A DNA stretch of 64,000 nucleotides from Endotrypanum monterogeii. Taxonomy: Eukaryota; Euglenozoa; Kinetoplastea; Trypanosomatida; Trypanosomatidae. This document shows, one piece after another, positions 40,728 to 51,367 of this stretch (the first letter of the stretch is position 1; the number at the start of each line of letters is the position of its first letter). The stretch covers positions 1,503,522 to 1,567,521 of the forward strand of contig CM007318.1 of the NCBI GenBank assembly GCA_000333855.2, written 5' to 3'. The translations under genes and the position numbers were made by a program. The notes below the pieces were generated by a model, which did not search any database, was not told the DNA's origin, and saw only the letters and a list, made by a program, of their open reading frames with translations.

Positions 40728-41804
40728 ATGGAAAACCCCGCTGCGTACGGACCCTGGGAAGAACAGGGTGACGAAGCTGCGAAGCTCGGCTTCCGGCAGC
40801 AGAGATTTCCGCAAGCGGTGTATAGTCGTTTTCCCGCGGCGCAGGCCCAGCAGCGCCCTTTGCAGCCGCAACAGCAGCCGCAGCAGGTGCCGCCGCCGCC
40901 GCAGCAGGCTGCACGTCTAGAGCCTAGTCAATACCCTGACGTGGTACGCGAGATGCTGATGCACATTCAAAACCTATATCACCAAGATACTCGTGAGCGA
41001 GCCATCTTGACTCTGTCCAAGAAGCGGGAGAAATTCACTTTGTTGGGCCCCACGTTGTGGTACAGCGTTGGTGTCATGGCAATTTTTCTTCAAGAAATCG
41101 TATCCATGTATCCGCTGCTCAACACTCCCTCCTCAGCGCCGGTGAAACCGATCATCAATCGGGTGAGTAGCGTTCTCACGCTGCTGCAAGTCATTGCCCA
41201 GCACGATGCGTCGCGGCGGCCCTTTATGGAGTCGAACATTTGCCTTTTCCTATACCCTTTTCTGCGGGCCACCCCGGCGGAGCGATCGGAGGTCTTGCGG
41301 CTCACCTCACTTGGTGTCATTGGTGCCCTAGTCAAGGCGGACGACCCGGCTATTATATCCTATCTCCTCAACACAGAGATCTTCCCAATTTGTTTGAAAA
41401 TCATGGAGCAGGCAATTGAGATTTCAAAGATTATCTCTACGTTTATCATTCAGAAGCTTTTAATGTCCGACCAAGGGCTGGGGTATGCCTGCCACAATCC
41501 CAGTCGCTTCACAGCTGTTGCCGATGTTCTGCACCGAATGGTGGCGGAAAAAGGAGCGCAGAATGAACACGTCTGTGGACCGCGCCTGCTCAAACACATC
41601 ATCCGTTGCTATCTCCGTCTTTCTGAAAATGAGCGTGCACGTGAAGCATTACCCAAAATTCTCCCTGAAGAACTGCGCAATAACACTTTTCAAGAATATC
41701 TCGACGAGGATGTTAACATGAGAAAATGGCTTCTTCAGCTACTCGTCAACATTGGAGATGAAGGCGCGCGGCGTATCAGTGAGACGGCAAAGCACGTACA
41801 GTAG
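40728..41804 (+). CDS. CNOT9: CNOT9/CAF40 (Rcd1) subunit of the CCR4-NOT deadenylase complex
   Basis: A 358-residue protein from ATG 40728; the open frame extends to 40527 but the added part is a leader translation. Residues 1-65 are Gln/Pro-rich. Residues about 70-350 are the six-armadillo-repeat Rcd1 domain, with LSKKREKFTLLGPTLWYSVG, ALLQEI-like IFLQEIVSMYPLL, SHDASRRPF-like AQHDASRRPFMES, FLYPFL and EVLRLTSLGVIGALVK. CNOT9 is a scaffold subunit that binds CNOT1 and peptide motifs of silencing factors in the complex that shortens mRNA poly(A) tails, central in trypanosomatids where control is mostly post-transcriptional. Sequence is intact. Confidence 0.96.
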   Translation: MENPAAYGPWEEQGDEAAKLGFRQQRFPQAVYSRFPAAQAQQRPLQPQQQPQQVPPPPQQAARLEPSQYPDVVREMLMHIQNLYHQDTRERAILTLSKKREKFTLLGPTLWYSVGVMAIFLQEIVSMYPLLNTPSSAPVKPIINRVSSVLTLLQVIAQHDASRRPFMESNICLFLYPFLRATPAERSEVLRLTSLGVIGALVKADDPAIISYLLNTEIFPICLKIMEQAIEISKIISTFIIQKLLMSDQGLGYACHNPSRFTAVADVLHRMVAEKGAQNEHVCGPRLLKHIIRCYLRLSENERAREALPKILPEELRNNTFQEYLDEDVNMRKWLLQLLVNIGDEGARRISETAKHVQ

Positions 41805-42872
41805 TGGATCTATGTGCCTTTTTTGAACCGTCTTTCTCATCCCTACGATTTAGTTCTTTTTCTTTTTCCTTCGTTCCCCCTGTTGGATCTTTCTTTGGTC
41901 GATTTGTGTTATTTATATTTTTTATTTTTATGAATGAGCGCGTTTGTTTTTTCTCCGTGTTTGGTGCGGAGATTCGGTGCGGGAAGGCGTAGACATGCTG
42001 CCACATCAGTTTTCTTTCTTTTCATGCTTCTTCTTGTTCTGATGCCACAGTCAATGCCGTTTGAAAGGGGAGGAACAGAGACGTGCAGAAATTGTCGATG
42101 TAGCCGAGCGGAGATCGCCGCTCGTGAAGAACTGCCCCCTCCTCTCCTGGCTTCCTGTACGTATTTCTTGTCACGTGTTGTTGTTTTTTGTTGCTGCGTA
42201 CTCAATGTCTGTGTTTCTGTCCTGGACTCCTTTTCTTCTTCCCCCAGGGCTGCTGCATCTGAGGCGATAGCGACTTTAAGAGAACCAGTCTTTCGCTCAA
42301 GCTTGTCGTGTGGAATCTGTGGTCGTGTTTTTGTTCTAAGCCGTGGATAGAAAACAATTCTCCTTTCAGCGGCAGAGACTTCGGTTTTACCCGCACCTGC
42401 ACGCAAGGTGGAAATACCTCTTGAACAAAGGATACATACCTGAGTGCATGATTCGGGGCATGCGCTACTCACGTGCTGACCGGCGAACCAGCGTTAACGT
42501 GGGCATTCCTTACTCCCCACTACCTCTGGCATCACACTGTGATAGGCACGATGAATTCGTTGTAGTGGCGGTTGCACTGGGCAGAAAAAAAATGTTGTCG
42601 CGCGCTTGCGCATGTAGATGTGGTGAGAAGCCCACTGTTTATGATGGTACAGCGCAGCATTTTCTCGTCCTCCTGACATCACTTCGCCACGAGTGTGCTT
42701 GGCACTACCTATCACCACCCCCTTTTCATTACCTACACTATTATCTACCTGTTTGTATGGTGCATGTGGTCTTTTCGGCGAACTACATCACGGAAGCCTA
42801 GGTCTAATCATCTACACGGTAGTGGACCATCTAGTTCACATCTCTTCTTCATTACTTTGGGTCCTCCCCGGT
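41805..42872 (+). other. Intergenic region
   Basis: About 1.07 kb. Two overlapping frames, + 42343-42801 (152 codons) and - 41909-42472 (187 codons), are long but look unlike conserved protein and oppose each other; I do not call them. T-rich tracts occur at 41840-41930. Confidence 0.5.
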
Positions 42873-44045
42873 ATGGATACAAAAGGCGTCGAGACGGGCG
42901 CCTACAGGCCCTCCTTACAAGTCGACATAGGGTCAGCCGATAATGTAAAAGAGGTGTCGGCGAACGTTACGGAAGGTAGTCCTCAGAAAGCAGTAACCCC
43001 ACATGTCTCCACCAACATTTTTGTGGCCGGTATCCCAGCCACGTGGGATGAGGACGCGCTGCGAGAACGCTATAAGGATTTCGGAGAGATCGTATCGACA
43101 AAAGTAGTCCAGAACCGACACTTTGGGTTTGTAATGTTTCGAAAGGCAGAGTCTGCGCATGCCGCCATCAACGCCACTCACTTGACGCAGCCTACTCCGA
43201 ACTCTGCGAACGTTCTGCATGTCTCTATCGCAATGCACGATGAGGGCCTGGATGACCAACCAAACGACCGCCTGTTCATTCGGGGGCTTCCGCAGTGGAC
43301 AACCAAGGAGCACCTTCGACAAATGTTCTCGCCGTATGGTGTCATCACAGAGTGCGCTGTGCTCATGAATCCTCTCGGACAGTGCAAAGGGTCTGGCTTT
43401 GTGCAGTTTTCTACCCAACAAGAAGCTTCTGCCGCCATTAACGCACGAAATTCCATTAGCATGGACGATTGGCCACATCAGCTGGAGGTAAAGTACTCAG
43501 AATCGGCGGAGGTGCGGCAAATGCGCCAGGAACGCAACCGTAATCGCCAGCGACACTGGCTCCCGTCGCCACCTTATCGTGGCGGTAACACATCTAGCTC
43601 CTTGCCGTCACCGTACCCAGGATTTTCACCACCACTGTCCCTCATTCCTTCCCCGCAGGGGTACCCAGTGATGAACACGATGCCATTTCCCATGGTCTAT
43701 CCGCCTACACCCTCCACCACCGGAGTCCCAACACAAATCATCTATCCCCAGCCCCTCTATCAACCAATTCCTCCTTTTTACCCCGCCTCCCCACTGTCAA
43801 TTACAGCTCCAATACCGCTTCCCCAGAAAGGTGACCTTCACTTCAGCGGACCACCGTTGACAGAAGAGCTGCTGCGCTTCTTGCTCCATTCTTTCGGCGA
43901 GGTGGAGGCTGTGAAGAAATTAGATGACGACACCGGAATAGCGGTGCGTCTCCGTGACATTACAAAGCACCCACTCGTTGTGCAGCAACTGAACGGATCG
44001 CTCTTTCCCACAGGACAGTTGTTGGCGGTGGGGATCTACGCGTAA
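42873..44045 (+). CDS. RNA-binding protein with two RRMs and a degenerate third
   Basis: A 390-residue protein from ATG 42873. RRM1 (about 45-125) has RNP2 IFVAGI and RNP1 HFGFVMF. RRM2 (about 133-210) has RNP2 LFIRGL and RNP1 KGSGFVQF. A basic stretch (RQERNRNRQRHW) and a long Pro/Ser/Tyr-rich linker (225-310) follow. The C-terminus (LHFSGPPLTEELLRFLLHSF, then GIAVRLRD) has the helix-strand order of an RRM without clear RNP motifs. Trypanosomatids use many such proteins to control mRNA stability and translation. No specific orthologue is recognised. Codons before 42873 are an untranslated-leader reading. Confidence 0.9.
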   Translation: MDTKGVETGAYRPSLQVDIGSADNVKEVSANVTEGSPQKAVTPHVSTNIFVAGIPATWDEDALRERYKDFGEIVSTKVVQNRHFGFVMFRKAESAHAAINATHLTQPTPNSANVLHVSIAMHDEGLDDQPNDRLFIRGLPQWTTKEHLRQMFSPYGVITECAVLMNPLGQCKGSGFVQFSTQQEASAAINARNSISMDDWPHQLEVKYSESAEVRQMRQERNRNRQRHWLPSPPYRGGNTSSSLPSPYPGFSPPLSLIPSPQGYPVMNTMPFPMVYPPTPSTTGVPTQIIYPQPLYQPIPPFYPASPLSITAPIPLPQKGDLHFSGPPLTEELLRFLLHSFGEVEAVKKLDDDTGIAVRLRDITKHPLVVQQLNGSLFPTGQLLAVGIYA

Positions 44046-44858
44046 GGCGTTATTCTTTTCGTGTCGTTTGCCCCAGCGTACACGAACCTATAAGCGATGA
44101 AGGCAGCGCAGTTACGACTGCAAGTCAAAAAGCCCTTTTTTTCTGGGAGGGGAGGAGAGGCAACATTGAAAACTGCGTTTCTCACCAGGCGACATGACCT
44201 AGGGGGTGTTGTCCAACGAGTATATGTACTGAGTGTGCATATGCCTTGTTTTCTCAAATCTCCCCTACGCGAAAGAAGAAGGGTGTTTTTATGAAGAAGG
44301 TGCCCACCCGCCCCACACCTCACAACCACCCCGTGAACTTCGAGTGGGTACTACACTCTCGTATTCGCTCACTGATGACAAATGTTCCTATTAACGGGTA
44401 AGTGAAAGGGCAACTTTCTTCTTTTAAAAGAAAGTCTGCGATTTTAACATTGGAAGAGGGTGCGTGAGTGCGCCCGTGATACAAATTGCGATCTCCAAGA
44501 GCTTTTTTTTTTACCGTTTTTCCTGGACTCGACGTTTTTTTTTTCCCGTTGTGTGTGTCTCTCTGGGTGTCTCTCTGTGTGTGTGTGTGTACGTGTGTTG
44601 CATGCGTTTTTTTTTTTTTCGCGTGAGGTTACTGACGTGTTTCAGAGAACAGTCGGCACTGCCTTTATGTTTCAAATTAATACAACCTTTTTCACGACAA
44701 CTTTCCGACGATCACAGCCTTTACGTTTTTTGAGGGTCTATTAGGTAAATGGAAGTAGTAGAAAATGTGGGATTTTTTTTTTCTTCTGCGCTGTTCACTC
44801 CAGCACATACTGCAGTCGAAGCCTCTATAAGGTACTTTACTTCTACCTCCTCCCCCGT

Positions 44859-44861
<3 letters not shown>

Positions 44862-44902
<41 letters not shown>
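44862..44902. repeat. (CA)n microsatellite
   Basis: About 20 uninterrupted CA units in a pyrimidine-rich intergenic region. Confidence 0.95.
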
Positions 44903-44905
<3 letters not shown>

Positions 44906-45592
44906 ACTGTTTGTCGTGCTCATGTGACTCTCTTCAGACTTGTGAGTTTCCCTTTGTCCGTTATTTTTTTTTCCCCAGTCTTCACTTCTTTCTTAAACAT
45001 TGTGAATATCTTTTGTACCTGTGCGACGGCGCCTGTGAGTGTCTGAGAATCTTTGCGTGTGAAACACTTTGTTGTTATCGAGCGAGGCGAGAAAGATGGA
45101 CTTGAGGGATAGTGTTTTGCTTGTTTGATCGCCATGTTGCTTCCCGGGCTATTTTGTGCTCAGACAAGTGCGCCGGGGACACCTCACTCTATACGCACAA
45201 AAAGAAACATATGAGAATAAAAACTACCGACTCGAGAAGGCAGCGTGTCACTCCTTTAAATGATCGCGTTCTCTTTCACAGACGACGGACCTGAACCGTT
45301 TACTAATTAGGTGAAAAAAAAATGTTCATCACTTCTCTATGCAAACATCTTTATGTACCATGAACATCTCAGCATCTGTTGTCCTTGAAGGATGGGGGAG
45401 AAGGGCAAAACGCTCATGTGTGATGCACCGGTGATACATAGTAAATGTGTCTCCACCTATCACGTGTTGAAGTACTAGCTGATATTCCCCAGTTCCAACC
45501 GCACTTGCCCATTAGTGGACCTGCCTCTCCTATTACGCCCTTTGCTTATCTCCTCTGTATCTGTCTCGGTCATTTTTTTACTTTCACTTGAG

Positions 45593-45595
<3 letters not shown>

Positions 45596-45629
<34 letters not shown>
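45596..45629. repeat. (TA)n microsatellite
   Basis: About 17 uninterrupted TA units, 59 bases ahead of the start codon at 45688. Other intergenic AT runs occur near 4411, 9519, 17102, 24456, 31481, 51688 and 57774. Confidence 0.95.
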
Positions 45630-45632
<3 letters not shown>

Positions 45633-45687
45633 AGTAGCGTTACAGTAGGCAAACTTGAAGGATTTCCGGACACTCCTGCGCCAAACG

Positions 45688-46047
45688 ATGGTAAATACGT
45701 TTTCGTCAAGCTCCGCCGAGGATGGAACCCTAGGATCAATGTGGGGTCGTCTCATCTTCTTCTCGTGCATCACAACGGGAGTCCTTTACGTTCTCTTCGG
45801 CCTTTTCGCATGCCGTCGGCTCATACTGAGGGATATTCGTTGGCTCTTGATGGCGATTGTCTACTTTGCTATGGGGGTATCTCACGCCTTCTTTACCCTG
45901 GCGCTGCTTTGTTTTGCAATCGCCTGCGTTCTCTACAGCTTTGAAAAACCGTTACAAAACATGGAGGCTGCTGTATACACCTGTGTGATGACAGCTGTAA
46001 CTATGTACTTTGCTTGCGGACGCATAACAATCCTGTACTCTCTTTGA
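45688..46047 (+). CDS. Small polytopic membrane protein
   Basis: A 119-residue protein from ATG 45688; the open frame starts earlier, but the 5' part overlaps leader DNA. Hydrophobic helices lie at about 21-41, 51-66, 68-84 and 96-110, with a basic CRRLILRDIR loop after the first. The N-terminus is Ser-rich and hydrophilic with no cleavable signal. The density of membrane residues and the proper spacing from the upstream pyrimidine and AT tracts support a real gene. No family recognised; a four-helix organelle membrane protein is the best description. Confidence 0.6.
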   Translation: MVNTFSSSSAEDGTLGSMWGRLIFFSCITTGVLYVLFGLFACRRLILRDIRWLLMAIVYFAMGVSHAFFTLALLCFAIACVLYSFEKPLQNMEAAVYTCVMTAVTMYFACGRITILYSL

Positions 46048-47095
46048 TAGTGTACGTTGTCTATCGTGCACATCTGCTTTGTGTACATCAGAAGTCTCTG
46101 AACTTCATGAGGTTTTTCTTTACCCTTCATCTTCACCATTCCTCGAACAATTTTGTTGCTAAGAGGTACCATGAGAGTCAAGAAATATATTACTACTTCA
46201 ACCTCATGAACAGGTTTTATGTTTGATTCCCTGCTCGAATGCACCGTGGAGCTTTTCCATCTTCGGTAACCTCGTCTCGAAGGAAGTGGTCGCGCTTTAC
46301 GGCATGAGAGACTCACTCTTTGGGCACTCTCAATCGATTTCACTTACTCCAACCTCTTCGTGCTCGAGGCATGCGAGCATGGTGGTGCAGAGTGTAACAT
46401 TATCATCTTTCGACTCCCTCGTCAAAGATGCCACTGTGCACCATTGCGTCTATTTGTTTTCCCCATCTATCTATCACGGTCTCGATTTCTTTCTACCGTT
46501 TCTTCCCCTATTGGTCTGTGTGGATATACGCTGGTATGTGTTCGACAGGCTCTTCTCGCCCTCATCTTTCATCGGAGATTTCTGAGACGTCACGGCGAGG
46601 AATAAACGTGTACCTGTGGGCACACCATTTCATTTTTCTTGTTTTTTTTTTTTTTGCAATTTGCAGAGTTCATTTTCTCCTGCTCATTGAACAATAAGTA
46701 TCTATACCTGCAAATAATATTTATATCTTTTTTTTATGTGTATTTATCATTGTGCTCATATTCTATATCATTATATGGGGCCGCCGCCATTCTCTCACCA
46801 ACTGAGCGTCTATATTGCATACGCTCTAATTTCTTGCTAAGCAATAACAACAAAGCTTCTCTTTCCGTATATTACGCATACATTCACATGCAGTGGAGCA
46901 TAAACTGCGAACGATAGGTTTCCCCTTACGATTTTCCCCTTCACAGTCACTCAATTTAATTTTTCTGTCAGAAATTTCAAGTGTGGTTACCATTTGCGCC
47001 TAAATCCTCCTCTATTCATTCTCACCTCAGTTTTCCTCACGGACTTCCTTTTGGGTCTCAGGAGGCGGTTCGCATTGCTGTGTTCCAGAAAGACT
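46048..47095 (+). other. Intergenic region
   Basis: About 1 kb, AT-rich at 46630-46780, with T-runs suitable for splicing. Several overlapping frames at 46223-46697 are simple translations of pyrimidine-rich DNA and are not called. Confidence 0.5.
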
Positions 47096-48073
47096 ATGTC
47101 TCTCGATCTTACCCTTCACAGGCCACTGGATTCCGACCCACACATATATTTCTGCTCACTCTCGCCAGATGAAAAGTTTGTGGCGTGTGCCCTGGGTAAC
47201 GGAAATGTGTGTGTTCTGGACAGTGCGAACCTAAATCTCCTCGTGCGCGGGGCCCCTGGAAAGGATTTTCTCGATGTACCTGCGACTTGTATTCAGTGGA
47301 TGCCTAATCCAGAAGAAAACGAATGGCAACTAGTAAGCACTAGTAGTAATGGCGGGGTCATGCTGTGGGACTGGAACGTTAGCGAGCTATCCCTTCGACG
47401 TGGAGTCGCAGTGTGCGAGAATAAAAACGAGGTCATGACAGTGGATGTGTCTCCGAGTGGGTTGCGGGTGCTGACTGCGGGGAGCGATCGCATTCTGCGC
47501 CTCTACGATTCAAAACTCAACGCGTTGGCGCAGTTGATAGAGGGGGTGAATGCAGACGGCACGATTCGTGCCACACATGTAAGTCGCATCTTTTCTGCAC
47601 GATTCCTTAGTGATGTGCTGGCGGTCAGTGCAGGCTGGGACAGCCCGATTCAGATGTGGGATCTACGTACGCACCGGTCAGACAGACAGGTGTTTGGGCT
47701 TCTAGGTGTATCGGATTGCTTAGAGCCGGTTTACGGCGCGCAGATTGTTCTGGTTGCAGCCCCAAAGTCTCCCCATACTCTTCAGATTTTTGACAGCGCT
47801 ACGGGTCGAGTGCTAGACGAAAACTCAAAAAGGCTATGCTCGCAGCTGGACTCGACAGATCGTGTGATGGTGTGTCGTTTCGAAGCTGAAAAAGGCAACG
47901 TATGGTGTCTCACAAGCACGCCACCCTCTATTATTGTTCTCTCGCTCTCCTCAGGAACAGTCGTGGCACGCACGACACTCCCTCACACCCCCCTCAACGG
48001 CTCAATAAGTAAAGGTGGTTTACTGATTGGGTGCAAAAACGGAGTTTTGCTGCGAGCGTCCCTCCTGATGTAG
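47096..48073 (+). CDS. WD40-repeat protein
   Basis: A 325-residue protein from ATG 47096; upstream codons of the same frame are a leader reading. Repeats are visible from about residue 15 on: CSLSPDEKFVACALGNGNV, CIQWMPNPEENEWQLVST with GVMLWDWN, DVSPSGLRVLTAGSDRILRL, FLSDVLAVSAGWDSPIQMWD, then weaker blades to the C-terminus (about seven in all). WD40 propellers act as scaffolds, and this small one is made of little else. It could be a subunit of an RNA or chromatin complex, but no orthologue is recognised. Confidence 0.85.
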   Translation: MSLDLTLHRPLDSDPHIYFCSLSPDEKFVACALGNGNVCVLDSANLNLLVRGAPGKDFLDVPATCIQWMPNPEENEWQLVSTSSNGGVMLWDWNVSELSLRRGVAVCENKNEVMTVDVSPSGLRVLTAGSDRILRLYDSKLNALAQLIEGVNADGTIRATHVSRIFSARFLSDVLAVSAGWDSPIQMWDLRTHRSDRQVFGLLGVSDCLEPVYGAQIVLVAAPKSPHTLQIFDSATGRVLDENSKRLCSQLDSTDRVMVCRFEAEKGNVWCLTSTPPSIIVLSLSSGTVVARTTLPHTPLNGSISKGGLLIGCKNGVLLRASLLM

Positions 48074-48700
48074 CTGACGCAAGCTCAATAATAATAAAAA
48101 AAAAAAGAGCAAGACAACGCCATTTTTTTTTTTTTTTAGTATATCTTTACAAATGAGTAAAAGTTCGTTGGAAGGTTTTTGTTATGATGGCTGCTCTGCT
48201 CTTTTCATGTGTTACGGACGAAAGATCGACCCTTTGCATCTATGAGGCACTGCCACCGCACACTGTATATCGGCTAGGTGAGTGCTCGCGTGCGGGGTAT
48301 CAACGTACACATCGAAGGAATAACAACGCCACAAGCTCTTTCCTTATTGTAAATGTATATATTTATATATTTGTATTTTCGAAACTTTTGATTCTTGTCA
48401 TCAAGGCCGTGAAACCCTGCACATATTTCAAAAGAGCGCATGATAATTGTGTCACCGAAAGGGGGAAGCTCGGCTTCGCAATGAGGCAAAGCGACCTATG
48501 GCGCTGCTTTTTCAATACGCCACTTGGTAGTGCATGTGAACGTGGTCACAAAGAAGGAAAAAACGGAGACGCCATGATATGAAATGATCCACCTCATTCA
48601 CTCTTTCAAGTGAACGTCCTCCCATTGCCCTGTCTCTCGTTTGCAATCGGTGACAACAGGTTGATTTTTTATGTTCAACTTACGCTCGATTATTTCATAG
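48074..48700 (+). other. Intergenic region
   Basis: No supported gene. A-run and T-run pair at 48097-48137; the 132-codon frame 48184-48582 is not protein-like. Confidence 0.5.
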
Positions 48701-49813
48701 ATGGTCGCCTGCAAAACGTTACCTGCGCTGCCGACCATGTCCTCGAAGACCACCTGCTTCCACTCCATGCATGCATATAACGCACACCTTCAAGAGCAAA
48801 TCCTTTGTCGGTCACACATGATTCAGTATGAAATAGACAATCTCCTGTCACTACGATGTTCACTTCTCAGTCCTAGGTCTCTTACCCGCAAAAGAAAACG
48901 GCAGGATAAATCGGATCTATCGCAGGGTGACTCTTCTAGGGTAGATGCGCTGGTCACTCGCTCTCGATGGAATCATGAGCTTCTGAGGACACTAGAGGCG
49001 GAGGCGGTGAAGGCGAACTGTAAAGATTCTATGGCTTGCTGGGATCAAAATCGCTGGTCGCGAGTTGCAGAGGCCTTCCGAGGTGCTGGGCACCCACCAT
49101 TCACGCCATACCAGTTGTTTGCAAAGTACAGGGACATCCAACAAGACCGAAATCCTATCTCACTCAGTGAGGCTCATTTTATTTGCCAGTATGTTCACGA
49201 GAATGGCCGTGACTGGAAGGAGCTGTGTGAAAAGCTTCAGCGGCTTTTCGGTTACACTCGGTCTCCATTCCAGGTGGCTCAGCGATACCGCCTGAGCTCA
49301 CGACGAGCCTTTGTGGAAAATAACCTCACACCTTCCCAGCTCCTCACACTCCTCAGAAAACTACCCGTTGCTCCACATCGGCGTGACTTTTCAGCGATGT
49401 CGATCGAGGCGAGGCGGTTCGCTTCACACAAGACACTTCAGATCAGTCCTTTCTACTTGAAGCGGGAGTTGGAGTCCATCGACTTTGCCTCCCGAGTCCC
49501 TGCGTGCCATCAACTGTACTGGAAGCTGGTGAATCTGCTGTGCAATTTTTCCTTCACACACCCTAACCGACTTGATGCATTTCAGCACAAGATGCCATTC
49601 TGTTTCCAGCAGCTCTCTCTCGAGGAACTGTCGCGCTCTCTTCAGTGTAGCTCCGCAGAGCTGCGACAAAAAGTTGTCCAGGCGCTTCTTTCTTCTAGCC
49701 GCTCACCAGATACACTCGACTTTGAGGAATGCTCGAGGAAACTTTTTGGTGTTGTGTATGGTGCACGACTTGTCTACCAAATCTCAGAAGAATTCTACAC
49801 AAAAAACAGCTGA
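48701..49813 (+). CDS. SANT/Myb-like DNA-binding protein (possible SNAPc-type factor)
   Basis: A 370-residue protein; ATG 48701 is the first, with a second in frame at 48737. After a basic patch (TRKRKRQ, about 64-70) two Trp-spaced helical repeats of Myb/SANT type can be seen: one near residues 85-145 (SRWNHELL ... WDQNRWSRVAEAF ... YQLFAKYRDI) and one near 150-200 (SLSEAHFICQYVHENGRDWKE ... SPFQVAQRYRL). The rest is helical without a known motif. Myb-type repeats in a protein of this size recall the SNAP190-related subunit of the trypanosomatid spliced-leader transcription factor. That is only a suggestion; another chromatin-associated SANT protein is equally possible. Confidence 0.7.
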   Translation: MVACKTLPALPTMSSKTTCFHSMHAYNAHLQEQILCRSHMIQYEIDNLLSLRCSLLSPRSLTRKRKRQDKSDLSQGDSSRVDALVTRSRWNHELLRTLEAEAVKANCKDSMACWDQNRWSRVAEAFRGAGHPPFTPYQLFAKYRDIQQDRNPISLSEAHFICQYVHENGRDWKELCEKLQRLFGYTRSPFQVAQRYRLSSRRAFVENNLTPSQLLTLLRKLPVAPHRRDFSAMSIEARRFASHKTLQISPFYLKRELESIDFASRVPACHQLYWKLVNLLCNFSFTHPNRLDAFQHKMPFCFQQLSLEELSRSLQCSSAELRQKVVQALLSSSRSPDTLDFEECSRKLFGVVYGARLVYQISEEFYTKNS

Positions 49814-50527
49814 GCTGCTCAATTATGAATTGACCAAATTTATATGTTCTACGCTATTCCAGCCGCTAGTCGTGTTACACAGTGTTTGCCACAGGAAAAA
49901 AAAAAAGACGCTGGGTTGTTTAGCGTTTATTTAAGAGAGATTATCCTCTCAATAACGCACTTCACAGCACAGTAGCGAAATAGTATCTACACAGCTGCGA
50001 GTGCAGTGTCCATCGCGCTGGATTCTCTTCCCCTTTTCCCTCGGCCTCGAAAAAAGCACCAGTCACGCTTTTTCTGAGTTACGCATACGATTTCATCACC
50101 GTTAATGAAAAAATGCCCATTCTGCCACAGAGAAGCGCACAGCGAGGGGGTGCGACATTCGCCATCACGGCAATGCCCGATGGTGAGCAGGCTCACTTTA
50201 TACGTATACAATGTGCCCCTTTGACCTCATCGTTCTTGGCCTGCATTTGCACTGTCCACCGTCTTTGGGCGAGCTATCCCCTGTGAATTGCTCTACCATG
50301 ATGCTGGTTCTCCTGATGAGTGAAAACATAAATCCTCCTTTTTTTATTTTTAAAGTCTCAAAATCATTGCTCTACTTTGCACTTTCTCTTCAGAGCTCCG
50401 CGAAGACCGCCACTTTTTATTTTATTTCCCCCTCTCAAACCACACCATTCCAGCAGTTTCAGTGTAACTGCTCAAGGCAAGTGCCTTTTTTCCTAACTTT
50501 TTTATATCCCGCCTCCTCTTCAAAAAA
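49814..50527 (+). other. Intergenic region
   Basis: No supported gene. Pyrimidine-rich DNA at 50320-50520 precedes the next start; an A-run lies at 49894-49906. Confidence 0.5.
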
Positions 50528-51367
50528 ATGGAGGCAGTGTTAACCGATCAGCAGCAGCGCGAAGAGGCTGAGATTCGCGAGCGCGACCGCAAGCGCCAGA
50601 AAGAGAAGGAAGAATACGAACGCCGCATCGCGGAGGAAAAGGCAGAGGAGGAGCGCAAACGTCGCGAGGCGGAGCACATTCGGCTAGAAGAAGCGAAACG
50701 GAGGAGAAAGCAAGAAGAGGAGTGGAAACGTCTTGGAACTGACGTGATTCCAGAGTTGCCTCCGGTGCCGCCACCTATCTCGCAGGAGGGTGCGCTAGAC
50801 ATGTGGTATCTCGACGAGGAGACGTCGAAGCCTGCACTGAGTACTGCAAGCCTCCGGCCGGGACGAAAGGTTGGGGCTCCCACAGTGACAATGAGGAACT
50901 TGAGAGATCTGGGCGTTGTTCTTTTCCATGTCACGATGAGCGACTTTTCTGTGGCAAACCAAATCATCAAAGAGAGAGAGTACAAGCACACCGACGAGAT
51001 ACGGGTCTCGCAGACTGCCAAAGATGATATCTTTCTTGAGCGTTGGTATCAAGAGCATTACACCGAAGACGAGGAATTTCGCATCGTTATGGACGGTTCT
51101 TTCTACCTGGATGTGCGGTCAAAGCAAGACGAATGGATTCGGCTGCACCTCCAAGCGGGGGATCTTGTGGTATTACCTCCTGGCATATACCACCGTTGCA
51201 CGCTGGATGAGGATGACTATGTAGCCCTCTACCGCGGATTTCGAGACGCACCTCGCTTTGTACCCGTCAAACGCACAGACAGTCGCTCCGACTCCAATCG
51301 AGTGCGGCTGGCGTACTTGATGAATTTGAAGAAGGGTGACGTGGCCACACAAAGCGGATTCTTGTGA
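50528..51367 (+). CDS. Acireductone-dioxygenase-like cupin with charged N-terminal helix and altered metal site
   Basis: A 279-residue protein. Residues 10-70 are an uninterrupted Arg/Lys/Glu helix (for example RKRQKEKEEYERRIAEEKAE), absent from ordinary enzymes of about 180 residues. Residues 91-265 align with acireductone dioxygenase: WYLDEE, the block EHYTEDEEFRIVMDGSFYLD (176-195), WIRLHLQAGDLVVLPPGIYH (203-222) and a C-terminal VPVKR. The family binds Fe or Ni through two His in an HxH motif, a Glu and a later His, in the methionine salvage cycle. Here H177, E183 and H222 are kept but the second His of HxH is Thr179. Activity is therefore doubtful, and the protein may have another role. 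Confidence 0.88.
   Translation: MEAVLTDQQQREEAEIRERDRKRQKEKEEYERRIAEEKAEEERKRREAEHIRLEEAKRRRKQEEEWKRLGTDVIPELPPVPPPISQEGALDMWYLDEETSKPALSTASLRPGRKVGAPTVTMRNLRDLGVVLFHVTMSDFSVANQIIKEREYKHTDEIRVSQTAKDDIFLERWYQEHYTEDEEFRIVMDGSFYLDVRSKQDEWIRLHLQAGDLVVLPPGIYHRCTLDEDDYVALYRGFRDAPRFVPVKRTDSRSDSNRVRLAYLMNLKKGDVATQSGFL

Larger units (their letters stand above)
44046..45687 (+). other. Intergenic region with CA and AT microsatellites
   Basis: About 1.6 kb with no supported gene. Contains several long T-runs (44500-44545, 44608-44620), a (CA) run at 44862-44902 and an AT run at 45596-45629 shortly before the next gene. The frames here translate these simple repeats. Confidence 0.55.

Noticed and set aside
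41909..42472. 187-codon antisense frame between CNOT9 and the RRM gene
   Set aside because: Opposite to the uniform gene direction, low-complexity translation, and overlapped by an equally open forward frame.
42343..42801. 152-codon forward frame before the RRM gene
   Set aside because: His/Tyr/Cys-rich translation without conserved pattern; opposed by another frame.
42933..43478. 181-codon antisense frame under the RRM domains
   Set aside because: Shadow of the strongly supported RRM gene.
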